Shown: positions 1 through 7,209 of the stretch, piece by piece
Layout of the letters: each line of letters begins with the position of its first letter
Position numbering within the stretch: position 1 is the stretch's first letter
Assembly: GCA_035317605.1 (NCBI GenBank)
Contig: DATHGT010000064.1
Location: forward strand, 1 to 20,723
Source of the DNA: DATHGT01 sp035317605
GTDB taxonomy: Bacteria; Methylomirabilota; Methylomirabilia; Rokubacteriales; CSP1-6
DNA: 20,723 nt
Direction of reading: 5' to 3'
Program-made: the position numbers and the translations under genes
The notes under the pieces: generated by a model
Databases searched by the model: none
The model's input: the letters and a program-made list of their open reading frames with translations, nothing else
What the model was told of the DNA's origin: nothing

Positions 1-9
1 TCAGACCAG

Positions 10-1362
<1,353 letters not shown>

Positions 1363-1376
1363 CCGCCGATCCTTGC

Positions 1377-1409
1377 CAGGGAGAAGCTCCGTGGCAGGGA
1401 GGTTCTCCC
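1377..1409. promoter_or_regulatory. tandem dyads, candidate upstream activator sites
   Basis: Two 11-bp dyads of the form GGAG-N3-CTCC lie at 1380-1390 and 1398-1408, each preceded by CAG, exactly 18 bp apart. They end about 66 bp upstream of the -24 box at 1475, in the range where NtrC-type activators bind. The pair also forms a larger inverted repeat (GGGAGAA at 1379 and TTCTCCC at 1403), so a weak terminator for the regulator gene is an alternative reading. Confidence 0.4.
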
Positions 1410-1474
1410 AGCCTCGACGGGTGCGGTAGTTCCTCCAATCCGAAACGGATCAGAGAGTTAGCGCGCAGTGCGTG

Positions 1475-1490
1475 TGGCACTTCCGTTGCC
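1475..1490 (+). promoter_or_regulatory. sigma-54 (-24/-12) promoter P1
   Basis: TGGCAC at 1475-1480 and TTGCC at 1486-1490, with GG (1476-1477) and GC (1488-1489) separated by exactly 10 bases, as sigma-54 requires. The predicted transcript start is near 1501. This is incompatible with using the GTG at 1468 as start of the next gene and points to ATG 1507 or a later codon. The site follows a sigma-54 activator gene. Confidence 0.75.
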
Positions 1491-1506
1491 CTATGCAACG
1501 TCCATC

Positions 1507-1914
1507 ATGGACATCATCAAGCCGCTGCCGACGCCCTCGTTCGACGTCCCGAAGCGTCCGGTCGTGCGACCATCCGGGGTCGTCGTTCCCCGTGGAGACA
1601 TCGTGCTCAGCCGCCGGCAGCGGCCCATCGTCCCGCGCCCGCGCGTGACGATCGCCGGCCCCGGCCTGCGTCCGGACGCCACCGCGGTCCGCATCGAGGC
1701 GGCCCGCTCGGCTCTCCAGACGCTGGCCGATGCGCGCGACGGGTTCGTGGCGCGCGCGGCCGCCGCGCGCGAACGGGTGCGCACGGCCCCGGACGAGCGC
1801 GTTCGCGTCGAGGCCATGGCGGAGACCTATCGCGCGGAGGCGGCCCTGGACGACGTGTTGCGCCGCACCCTGAGTGAAGTGACAGCCCTCATGGAGGAGC
1901 GTGGTCTGCGATGA
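1507..1914 (+). CDS. hypothetical protein, first gene behind the sigma-54 promoter
   Basis: Unrecognised protein of 135 residues from ATG 1507. The N-terminal third is rich in Pro, Val and Arg and looks disordered. The remainder, from about residue 55, is Ala/Arg/Glu-rich and probably forms long helices or a coiled coil. No signal peptide, membrane segment or catalytic motif is visible. The frame opens earlier at GTG 1468, but that codon lies upstream of the predicted sigma-54 transcript start. With start at 1507 the leader would be only about 6 bases. An alternative is GTG 1603, preceded by GGAG at 1594. The stop overlaps the next gene by ATGA, so the two are translationally coupled. No function is assigned. 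Confidence 0.6.
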   Translation: MDIIKPLPTPSFDVPKRPVVRPSGVVVPRGDIVLSRRQRPIVPRPRVTIAGPGLRPDATAVRIEAARSALQTLADARDGFVARAAAARERVRTAPDERVRVEAMAETYRAEAALDDVLRRTLSEVTALMEERGLR

Positions 1915-2237
1915 TCGCCGAGACGACGAAAGCAAAGCTCTACTACTTGCCGGCGGCCGAGCCGGTGCAGGCCCCGCCACCCGTTTCACGCTGGACCATC
2001 CTGCGTCGTCGCCTGCTCCGCGGCGTCTGGCGGGCGCGGCTCTCGCTGTCCGACATCCGCCTCGGGTCGTGGCGCGCGCGCCGGGGTCAAGGCGACGACT
2101 ACGCCGCGCTGCTCGATTCCGTCCTCGGTGACAGCCGGGCCGAGCTGATCGATCGCCGGCGGCGGAAGCCCTCGCGCCCGGCGACCATCCTCGACTTCGA
2201 AGCCGCGCGCCTGCGCCTGCGCCCTCGAGCGATCTGA
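1911..2237 (+). CDS. hypothetical basic protein
   Basis: Unrecognised 108-residue protein that begins in an ATGA overlap with the preceding gene. It is strongly basic: arginine-rich stretches occur around residues 32-58 and 80-105, and the short conserved-looking segment DDYAALLDSVLGDSRAEL falls near 62-79. No signal peptide or membrane span is apparent. The pair with the 1507-1914 gene is the only gene content between sigma-54 promoter P1 and a double hairpin at 2244-2291, so the two probably form a complete sigma-54 transcription unit. The high arginine content could mean nucleic-acid or acidic-partner binding, but this is speculation. Confidence 0.6.
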   Translation: MIAETTKAKLYYLPAAEPVQAPPPVSRWTILRRRLLRGVWRARLSLSDIRLGSWRARRGQGDDYAALLDSVLGDSRAELIDRRRRKPSRPATILDFEAARLRLRPRAI

Positions 2238-2243
2238 CGACCC

Positions 2244-2291
2244 GGTTCGCCGCGCAGCGGCGAACCCTCCGGTCGCCGCGCAGCGGCGACC
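2244..2291. terminator. twin GC hairpins, probable transcription end
   Basis: Two near-identical hairpins stand side by side: GGTTCGCCGC-gca-GCGGCGAACC at 2244-2266 (10-bp perfect stem) and GGTCGCCGC-gca-GCGGCGACC at 2271-2291 (9-bp perfect stem), both with the loop GCA. They begin 7 bp after a stop codon. No T-tract follows, so an intrinsic terminator is not proven; a small palindromic repeat unit is the alternative. Confidence 0.5.
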
Positions 2292-2295
2292 CGCG

Positions 2296-2324
2296 TTGAC
2301 GCCTCTCCGGCGCGTCGGTAGACT
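2296..2324 (+). promoter_or_regulatory. sigma-70-type promoter of the cytochrome c gene
   Basis: TTGACG (2296-2301) and TAGACT (2319-2324) are spaced by 17 bp. Only 9 bases separate the -10 box from ATG 2334, so the transcript should start within a few bases of the start codon. No Shine-Dalgarno is present, consistent with a leaderless mRNA. Confidence 0.6.
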
Positions 2325-2333
2325 GCGCCGGTC

Positions 2334-2699
2334 ATGGCGATCCTTTCGAGCGCGCGAACGGCGCGAGCTCTCCGCCGAAATCGCGCGGGGCTCGCCGTGC
2401 TCGCCACCGCCCTCGCGTTCACCGCGTGCTCCGAGCCGTCGACCCCCGGCGGCGCCGCCGCCGAGCGCGGCCGCCAGGTCTACCTCTCGCAATGCATCGC
2501 CTGCCACAACGCCGACCCCGCCCGCGCGGGCCCGATCGGGCCGCCGGTCAAGGGTTCGTCCCGCGAGTTGCTGGAGGCCAAACTGCTGCGCGGAACGTAT
2601 CCACCCGGCTACGCGCCCAAGCGTCCGACGACGCTCATGCCTCCCCAGCCGGCGCTGGCCGGGGACACCGACAACCTCGCGGTCTTTCTCAATCGCTGA
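2334..2699 (+). CDS. small c-type cytochrome, putative lipoprotein
   Basis: 121-residue exported monoheme cytochrome c. Seen: a basic N-terminus, a hydrophobic stretch about 19-30 ending in FTAC (Cys32, an imperfect lipobox), the heme-attachment motif CIACH at 54-58, and a probable distal ligand Met102 in a TTLMPPQP segment, as in class I cytochromes. It would act as an electron carrier on the outer face of the cytoplasmic membrane or in the periplasm. It converges with a PuuD-type membrane protein (2784-3509). In full-length PuuD a cytochrome c domain follows the membrane domain, so this protein may serve as its detached electron acceptor (inference). The upstream promoter suggests a leaderless message. 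Confidence 0.85.
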   Translation: MAILSSARTARALRRNRAGLAVLATALAFTACSEPSTPGGAAAERGRQVYLSQCIACHNADPARAGPIGPPVKGSSRELLEAKLLRGTYPPGYAPKRPTTLMPPQPALAGDTDNLAVFLNR

Positions 2700-2726
2700 T
2701 CGTCGACGGCGGGAGAGGCGTGGTGG

Positions 2727-2766
2727 CGTCGGACGATCCGGCGGCTCACCGCCGGATCGTCCGACG
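2727..2766. terminator. bidirectional hairpin between convergent genes
   Basis: A perfect 18-bp stem (2727-2744 with 2749-2766) closes a 4-base loop CTCA, midway between the stops of the cytochrome gene (+) and the PuuD-type gene (-). Position and symmetry suit a two-way terminator. Neither side carries a T-tract, so termination would rest on the stem alone or on a factor. Confidence 0.6.
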
Positions 2767-2783
2767 AACGGCCGGGCGGAACC

Positions 2784-3509
2784 TCAGCGGCGGAAGAGGA
2801 TTTCCAGCGCCACGTAGATGATCGCGGTCAGGACGAAGCCTCCCCAGAACGTACCTTTGAGCGTGCTGAGCATCTTCTTGCCGGCGCCCGTGGTCCCCAC
2901 CATCGCGTTGAACTCCGCCACCGCCAGCACGAGGATGAGCAGGATCAGCGCGCCGATCTTGGCGCCCCGCGTGCCGGGTTGGGACATCGTGCCCAAGTGG
3001 CGGGCCGCCCCCATGAAGAACAGCATGGGGATCGACAGCAGCACGTTCGTCCGGGACGCGAAGCCGGCGCGCTGACCGCGCGCGGCCGCCTCGGCGATGG
3101 CCTGACCGCCCTTCACGACCTGCGCGGCCGACGCCATGAGGATCTGCTGCGCGGGCCAGATGACGAACCAGACGTTGAACCACATCAGGCTGCCCAGGAG
3201 GCCGCCGAAGAAGATCAGCCACCCATACGATCCGTTGAAGAAGCCCTTGAGGCCGAGGTCGTGCAGCATGTGCACGATCATCAGCCAGCCGGTGAGGAAC
3301 GTGATCATCGCGCCCCAGCGGAACCACCAGAGGGCGCGGTTGACGAGGCCGCCGGCCAGCATGCCCATCCGCACCGGCGCTTCGGCGCTCGCGAAGAACG
3401 GCACCTGCACGAAGTTGAAGTAGTACAGCATCCCGATCCAGGTGATGCCGGCGAGAAAATGAAACCACCGCAGCAGGAACAGCCACCCGTCATAGCTGAA
3501 CAGTGCCAT
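2784..3509 (-). CDS. PuuD-type (urate hydroxylase N-terminal domain) membrane protein
   Basis: 241-residue polytopic membrane protein resembling the membrane domain of urate hydroxylase PuuD (DUF989 / Urate_ox_N). Six hydrophobic spans are visible at about 9-33, 59-82, 96-121, 154-173, 186-206 and 219-238. Histidines lie in or near spans (H17, H80, H83, H171), and N- and W-rich stretches such as LMWFNVWFVIWPAQQI (108-123) are typical of the family. Full PuuD carries a C-terminal cytochrome c domain; this protein stops before it, and a free cytochrome c is encoded next door. Purine catabolism genes are absent here, so urate as substrate is not certain. A purine-rich stretch (GGGGAGG and GGAG) precedes the ATG, and the gene lies 30 bp after the polyaspartate gene, probably co-transcribed. 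Confidence 0.75.
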   Translation of the reverse strand: MALFSYDGWLFLLRWFHFLAGITWIGMLYYFNFVQVPFFASAEAPVRMGMLAGGLVNRALWWFRWGAMITFLTGWLMIVHMLHDLGLKGFFNGSYGWLIFFGGLLGSLMWFNVWFVIWPAQQILMASAAQVVKGGQAIAEAAARGQRAGFASRTNVLLSIPMLFFMGAARHLGTMSQPGTRGAKIGALILLILVLAVAEFNAMVGTTGAGKKMLSTLKGTFWGGFVLTAIIYVALEILFRR

Positions 3510-3539
3510 CTTCTCCGCCTCCCCTAGTCGCTGCGTGAG

Positions 3540-3800
3540 CTACGCGTCGTCGTCCTCGTCGGTATCGTCCTCGGCCTCCTCCTCGTCGAGATCGGTGTCG
3601 AGGTCATCGTCGGCGGCGTCGGGATCATCGGCGTCGTCATCGTCCTCGAGGTCGTCGTCGTCGAACTCGTCGTCGTCCTCGAAGTCGTCGTCATCATCGT
3701 CATCGTCGTCGTCGACCTCTTCGTCCGTGTCCGCTTCCTCGTCGGGCTGGGGTTGACGAAGTTCGACGTCGCGACGCCAGGGCTGTGTCCTGTACTGCAT
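3540..3800 (-). CDS. polyaspartate/glutamate-rich small protein
   Basis: 86 residues: a basic or neutral head of about 20 residues (MQYRTQPWRRDVELRQPQP) followed by about 66 residues made almost only of Asp and Glu, including an unbroken run of ten Asp (30-39). It is reported as real because a strong Shine-Dalgarno GGAGGAG sits 7 bases ahead of the ATG, an extended -10 promoter lies upstream, and the next gene follows by 30 bp in the same direction. No family is recognised. Such acidic tails can buffer Ca2+/Mg2+ or mimic nucleic acid; which applies here cannot be seen. The GAC/GAT repeats could vary in length by slippage. Confidence 0.65.
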   Translation of the reverse strand: MQYRTQPWRRDVELRQPQPDEEADTDEEVDDDDDDDDDDFEDDDEFDDDDLEDDDDADDPDAADDDLDTDLDEEEAEDDTDEDDDA

Positions 3801-3839
3801 CTGAAGAGCTCCTCCGAGCCGTTGCCCGGCTTGACTTGA

Positions 3840-3884
3840 GTAGCGGGAGTCGCTACCGTTGTGCTGCTCGGGCGAAGTATAGCA
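3840..3884 (-). promoter_or_regulatory. extended -10 promoter and leader hairpin of the polyaspartate gene
   Basis: On the minus strand, TGCTATACT (an extended -10; TATACT at 3876-3881) precedes a leader of about 69 bases. A TTGACC lies only 13 bp upstream, too close for a standard -35, so recognition would rest on the TG extension. The leader contains a 6-bp hairpin (GTAGCG/CGCTAC, 3840-3856). Confidence 0.45.
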
Positions 3885-3909
3885 AAGTCCTACCGGTCAA
3901 GCCGATTTC

Positions 3910-3984
3910 GGCGGTGTAGCTCAGCGGCAGAGCAGGGGTCTCATAAGCCCCGTGTCGGAGGTTCAATTCCTCCCACCGCCACCA
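3910..3984 (+). tRNA. tRNA with CAU anticodon (elongator Met most likely)
   Basis: Complete cloverleaf: acceptor GGCGGTG (3910-3916) with CACCGCC (3974-3980), D stem GCTC/GAGC, anticodon stem GGGGT/GCCCC closed by one T-G pair, loop CTCATAA with anticodon CAT at 3942-3944, variable GTGTC, T stem GGAGG/CCTCC with TTCAATT loop, discriminator A, and encoded CCA (3982-3984). The fully paired 1-72 position argues against initiator tRNA. A tRNA-Ile with lysidine-modified CAU cannot be excluded by eye. Confidence 0.93.
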
Positions 3985-4018
3985 CGTCCGCCGCTCTGGT
4001 ACACTGCCGCCTCACGTC

Positions 4019-5074
4019 ATGCGGTTCGCGATTCTGAGCTCGACGCCACCGAGTCCGACGGAGGGGAGCGGGACGTTCGTCGCGCTCGACGGACTCATGC
4101 GCGGGCTCACCCACCTCGGCCATGGCGTGGAATTCCGTCCGCTCCGCGTCCGTACCGGATTTCACACGCTGGACCGCTGGCTCTACAACGCCGGCGCCGT
4201 GGTCAGCCCGCCCCGCGCCGACGTCGTGCTCGGCGTCGACCTCGACGGCTTCCTGTGGGCGCGACGTCGCCACGTCCCCTTCGTGGTCGCCCTGAAGGGC
4301 ATCATCGCCGACGAGCTGCGCAACGAGCACGGATGGGTGCGCACGCTGCTCGGGGTGCAGGCGCGATGGGAGCGGGCCAACGTCCATCGCGCGGACCGCG
4401 TGGTGGTGCCGAGTCACTACTCCGCGGGGGTGGCGGCGTCGCTGTACGGGATCCCGCCCGAGCGCATCGCCGTGGTCCCCGAGCCGATCGATCTCGACGA
4501 ATGGCGGCGGCGCTTCGCGGCGGCCGAGCGTCGGGTGGCGTCGCGTCCAACCGTGCTCGCGGTGGCCCGCATGTATCCGCGCAAGCGCCTCGACGACCTC
4601 CTGCGCGCCGCGGCCGCGCTTCGGCGTCGAATCCCCGACGTCCAGGTGCGCATCGTAGGGGATGGTCCGGAGCGGAATAGGCTCGAGCGCCTCCACGCGG
4701 AACTGGGGCTCGCGGACGCGGTCGTTCTGCTGGGCGAGGTCAGTCGCGCCGAACTCTCGGTAGAATACGTGAGTGCCGATTGCTTCTGCCTCCCCACGAT
4801 CCAGGAGGGCTTCGGGCTCGTGTTCGCCGAAGCGATGGCGGCCGGATTGCCGGTGGTGGCCTGCCGGGCCGCCGCCGTCCCCGAGATCGTCGTCGACGGC
4901 CGGACCGGCGTGCTGGTGACGCCGAAGCGTCCGGACGAACTGGCCACGGCGATGGAGACGGTGTTGATGAATCACGGACTGCGCAAGGAACTGGCTGATC
5001 ACGCCCGCCGCCGCGTCGAGGCCTACGGCCTCGATCGGGTGGCGCGGGCCTTCATGGAGGTCGTGGGGGAGTGA
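4019..5074 (+). CDS. GT4-type glycosyltransferase, first gene of the pterin operon
   Basis: 351-residue GT-B fold retaining glycosyltransferase. Seen: a Gly-rich N-terminal nucleotide-fold loop (PSPTEGSGTF, 11-20), a basic AVARMYPRKR segment (181-190) that would bind the sugar-nucleotide phosphates, VGDGPER (213-219), and the EX7E pair E263/E271 in EGFGLVFAEAMAAG. It lacks membrane spans, so it is cytosolic or peripheral. Its stop overlaps the next gene by GTGA, and four pterin-pathway-type genes follow with overlaps. Pteridine glycosyltransferases of cyanobacteria and Chlorobium are GT-B enzymes that add a sugar to tetrahydrobiopterin, so transfer onto a pterin is the favoured reading from context (inference). 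A cell-wall or lipid acceptor remains possible. An extended -10 TGGTACACT lies at 3997-4005. Confidence 0.88.
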   Translation: MRFAILSSTPPSPTEGSGTFVALDGLMRGLTHLGHGVEFRPLRVRTGFHTLDRWLYNAGAVVSPPRADVVLGVDLDGFLWARRRHVPFVVALKGIIADELRNEHGWVRTLLGVQARWERANVHRADRVVVPSHYSAGVAASLYGIPPERIAVVPEPIDLDEWRRRFAAAERRVASRPTVLAVARMYPRKRLDDLLRAAAALRRRIPDVQVRIVGDGPERNRLERLHAELGLADAVVLLGEVSRAELSVEYVSADCFCLPTIQEGFGLVFAEAMAAGLPVVACRAAAVPEIVVDGRTGVLVTPKRPDELATAMETVLMNHGLRKELADHARRRVEAYGLDRVARAFMEVVGE

Positions 5075-5481
5075 TCGCGTACAGCACGCGCCGCTTCGCG
5101 TTTTCCGCCGGCCATCACTACGCGGTGGACGCCTGGTCGCCCGAGCGGAACGAGAGCGTCTTCGGTCGCCTGAGGGTGCCCCACGGCCACAATTACACGC
5201 TCGACGTGACCGTGCGCGGGCCCATCGATTCCGAGACCGGGATGGTGATCGACCTCGGCGAGCTGAAGGCGATCGTCGGCGAGACGATCGTCGAGCGCTT
5301 CGATCACGCCGACCTGAACGCCGATCCGGCGTTTCGCGGCCGCGTGCCCACCACCGAGAACATCGCGATCGTGGTCTGGGATCTGCTCCTCGCCAAGCTC
5401 GGCGACGACCGGCTGTGGCAGGTGCGAGTCTGGGAGGATCCAACCCTGTACGTCGACTACCGTGGCGGAGCCCTTCAGTGA
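5071..5481 (+). CDS. 6-pyruvoyl-tetrahydropterin synthase family protein without cysteine
   Basis: 136-residue PTPS/QueD-fold protein starting at GTG 5071 in a GTGA overlap. Seen: zinc ligands H15 (AGHH) and H38/H40 (PHGHNY), D78-H79 (FDHADLN), the PTTENIA pterin-binding segment with E96, and E122 near the C-terminus. The usual catalytic Cys four residues before HGH is replaced (LRVPHGH), and the whole protein contains no Cys. PTPS-III enzymes use Glu there, but here the residue is Leu34. A segment of about 10 residues is inserted before the HGH motif compared with short QueD proteins. It may catalyse a different side-chain step, or support the second paralogue encoded next. Classical PTPS activity is doubtful. 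Confidence 0.85.
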   Translation: MIAYSTRRFAFSAGHHYAVDAWSPERNESVFGRLRVPHGHNYTLDVTVRGPIDSETGMVIDLGELKAIVGETIVERFDHADLNADPAFRGRVPTTENIAIVVWDLLLAKLGDDRLWQVRVWEDPTLYVDYRGGALQ

Positions 5482-5512
5482 CCGAAATCGTGCCCTTCGA
5501 TGACCGAAATCG
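5471..5512. repeat. 22-bp tandem duplication at a gene junction
   Basis: The 20-mer at 5471-5490 (beginning CCCTTCAGTGACC) recurs at 5493-5512 with two adjacent differences (AG against GA), period 22. It spans the stop of the first PTPS-family gene and the region just upstream of the second gene's start. The period is not a multiple of three. Confidence 0.75.
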
Positions 5513-5522
5513 GTGCGAGGTG

Positions 5523-5924
5523 ATGGAGCTCACGCGCGTCTACCATTTCAGCGCCGCCCACCGGCTGGAGAGCCCGGCGCTCACCGCCGACGAGAACCTG
5601 CGGCGATACGGCCGGTGCGCCGGCACCCATGGCCACAACTACTATCTCGAGGTCACCATGCGCGGCGAGCCAGATCCCACGACCGGAATGCTGATCGACA
5701 TCGGCCACGTCGACGCCGTCGTCGCGAGCACCGTGCTCGATCACGTCGACCACCAGAGTCTCGAAGCGGTGCCGCGGCTCGCCGGCGTGATCACGACCGG
5801 CGAGAGCCTGGCCCGATCGTTCTGGGACCTGCTGGCCCCGGCCCTGCCGGCCGGTGCGCTGGCCCGCGTGGCCGTCGTGGAGACCGCCAAGAACCGGTTC
5901 GAGTACGCGGGTGAAGGCCGATGA
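5523..5924 (+). CDS. 6-pyruvoyl-tetrahydropterin synthase / QueD family protein with catalytic Cys
   Basis: 133 residues from ATG 5523. Zinc ligands are H13 (SAAH) and H36/H38 (THGHNYY). The catalytic Cys is C32 in the classic CX3HGH arrangement; D73-H74 and D76-H77 (LDHVDH) supply the acid/base pair, and E94 and E120 would contact the pterin. Family reaction: dihydroneopterin triphosphate to 6-pyruvoyl-tetrahydropterin, or to 6-carboxytetrahydropterin in queuosine synthesis. The start at 5523 has GAGG just upstream and gives the short N-terminus usual for the family. The frame is also open from GTG 5478 (GTGA overlap with the preceding stop), inside the 22-bp duplication. The stop overlaps folE by ATGA. 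QueC and QueE are not in the window. Confidence 0.87.
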   Translation: MELTRVYHFSAAHRLESPALTADENLRRYGRCAGTHGHNYYLEVTMRGEPDPTTGMLIDIGHVDAVVASTVLDHVDHQSLEAVPRLAGVITTGESLARSFWDLLAPALPAGALARVAVVETAKNRFEYAGEGR

Positions 5925-6484
5925 TCGCGCAGCTGATCGAGCAACTGCTGAAGGAGCTCGGAGAGGACGTCAAGCGCGAGGGGCTCGATCGCACGCCCGA
6001 CCGCGTCGAGAAGGCGCTTCGCTACCTGACCTCCGGGTACGGCCAGGACGTCAACACGATCCTCAACGACGCGCTCTTCGTGGAGGACTACGACGAGATG
6101 GTCGTCGTCAAGGACATCGACTTCTTCTCCCTGTGCGAGCATCACCTCCTGCCGTTCATCGGGAAATGCCACGTGGCGTACATGCCGAAGCGGAAGATCG
6201 TGGGGCTTTCGAAGATCCCCCGGCTGGTCGAGATGTACAGCCGGCGGCTGCAGGTGCAGGAGCGGCTGACCCGGCAGATCGCCAACACGCTGAACGAGGT
6301 GCTTCAACCGATGGGGGTGGCCGTGGTGATGGAAGGCATTCATCTCTGCATGCTGATGCGGGGCGTCGAGAAGCAGAACTCGAAAGCGGTGACCTCGGCC
6401 ATGCTCGGCGCGTTCCGGGATCGCCCGGAGACGCGGGCGGAGTTCATGGAGCTGATCAAGGCCGGCCGCGGGTTGCAGATCTGA
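5921..6484 (+). CDS. folE: GTP cyclohydrolase I
   Basis: 187-residue FolE, which converts GTP to 7,8-dihydroneopterin triphosphate, the entry step to folate, biopterin and queuosine. Seen: TPDRVEKAL (25-33), the zinc and catalytic motif CEHH (72-75; Zn ligands C72, H75 and C143), KIVGLSKIPRLVEMYSRRLQVQERLT (92-117), and HLCMLMRGV (141-149). Length matches bacterial type I enzymes. It begins in an ATGA overlap with the PTPS-family gene, and its stop overlaps the start of the SDR gene (TGATG). Coupling to two PTPS-type enzymes and a reductase suggests dedicated reduced-pterin synthesis rather than only folate supply. Confidence 0.96.
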   Translation: MIAQLIEQLLKELGEDVKREGLDRTPDRVEKALRYLTSGYGQDVNTILNDALFVEDYDEMVVVKDIDFFSLCEHHLLPFIGKCHVAYMPKRKIVGLSKIPRLVEMYSRRLQVQERLTRQIANTLNEVLQPMGVAVVMEGIHLCMLMRGVEKQNSKAVTSAMLGAFRDRPETRAEFMELIKAGRGLQI

Positions 6485-7209
6485 TGGACGGCTTACCGCT
6501 CGCCGATCGGGTCGCCATCGTCACCGGTGCCGGTCGCGGCATCGGCCGCGCCGTGGCCGAAGCCCTCGCGCGCCAGGGCGCGGCGGTCGCGCTGGCCGCG
6601 CGGACTCGCGCCGAGATCGCGGCCGTGGCCGAGGCCATCCGCAACGCGGGAGGACGGGCGCTCGCCGTTCCTACCGACGTCACCCAGGACGCGCGCGTCG
6701 ACGCGCTGGTCGACGCGACGGTCGGCGAGCTGGGCCGGGTCGACATCCTGGTCACCGCGGCCGGCGTGGCCGCCTTCGGTCCCGTCGCCGGCGCCAAGCC
6801 CACCGACTGGGACCCGATGCTCGCGGTCAACCTGCGCGCGGTGATGAGCTGCTGCCGGGCCGTCCTGCCCGTCATGCTGCGCCAGCGGAGCGGGACGATC
6901 GTCAACGTCTCCTCGGTCGCGGCCACGCGCCCGATCGCGGGCGCCGCGGCCTACGCCGCGACCAAGGCCGGCGTGGTGGCCTGGAGCCACGTCCTCGCCG
7001 AGGAGCTGCGCGCCGACGGCGTGCGGGTCGGCGTCATCTCGCCCGGGGCCGTCGACACCCCGCTCTGGGACGCCATTCCCGGGGGTCCCGCCCGCGCGCG
7101 CATGCTCACGGCCGACACGGTCGCGCGTGCCATCATGCTGATGGTCACGCTCCCGCCGGGGGCCACCCTGGAGGACCTGACGCTGCTCCCGGCCGGCGGC
7201 ATCCTGTGA
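6484..7209 (+). CDS. short-chain dehydrogenase/reductase, possible pterin side-chain reductase
   Basis: 241-residue classical SDR. Seen: the cofactor loop TGAGRGIG (14-21), R40/R42 after the second strand favouring NADP(H), TAAG at 91-94 in place of the usual NAAG, catalytic S143/S144, Y157 and K161 (YAATK), and SPGAVDTP (186-193). The start ATG is embedded in the folE stop (TGATG), so it is the last gene of the five-gene operon. Sepiapterin reductase and FolM/PTR1 are SDRs that reduce 6-pyruvoyl-tetrahydropterin or dihydropterins, and the context makes that role the best guess. By sequence alone it could equally be an acyl-ACP or sugar reductase. Confidence 0.85.
   Translation: MDGLPLADRVAIVTGAGRGIGRAVAEALARQGAAVALAARTRAEIAAVAEAIRNAGGRALAVPTDVTQDARVDALVDATVGELGRVDILVTAAGVAAFGPVAGAKPTDWDPMLAVNLRAVMSCCRAVLPVMLRQRSGTIVNVSSVAATRPIAGAAAYAATKAGVVAWSHVLAEELRADGVRVGVISPGAVDTPLWDAIPGGPARARMLTADTVARAIMLMVTLPPGATLEDLTLLPAGGIL

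Noticed and set aside
1468..1506. GTG start 13 codons upstream of ATG 1507
   Set aside because: It precedes the predicted sigma-54 transcript start and has no Shine-Dalgarno; kept only as an alternative.
3535..3756. Serine-rich plus-strand frame
   Set aside because: It is the complement of the polyaspartate codons; the minus strand has the promoter, Shine-Dalgarno and operon partner.
4836..4851. TGGC-N7-TTGC match with sigma-54 spacing
   Set aside because: It is inside the glycosyltransferase coding region, in codons for the conserved AMAAGLP motif, and no gene starts within 200 bp downstream.
3941..5533. 530-codon open frame on the minus strand
   Set aside because: It lies antisense to the glycosyltransferase and PTPS-family genes, is Arg/His/Pro-rich without family motifs, and reflects GC-rich third positions. 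Similar long antisense frames at 9364-10911, 12094-13788, 12174-13565, 16259-18442 and 18141-19811 were dropped for the same reason.
4019..7209. Queuosine (preQ0) operon reading of the PTPS and folE genes
   Set aside because: QueC, QueE and QueF are absent, whereas an SDR and a glycosyltransferase are coupled in, which fits reduced-pterin synthesis better.
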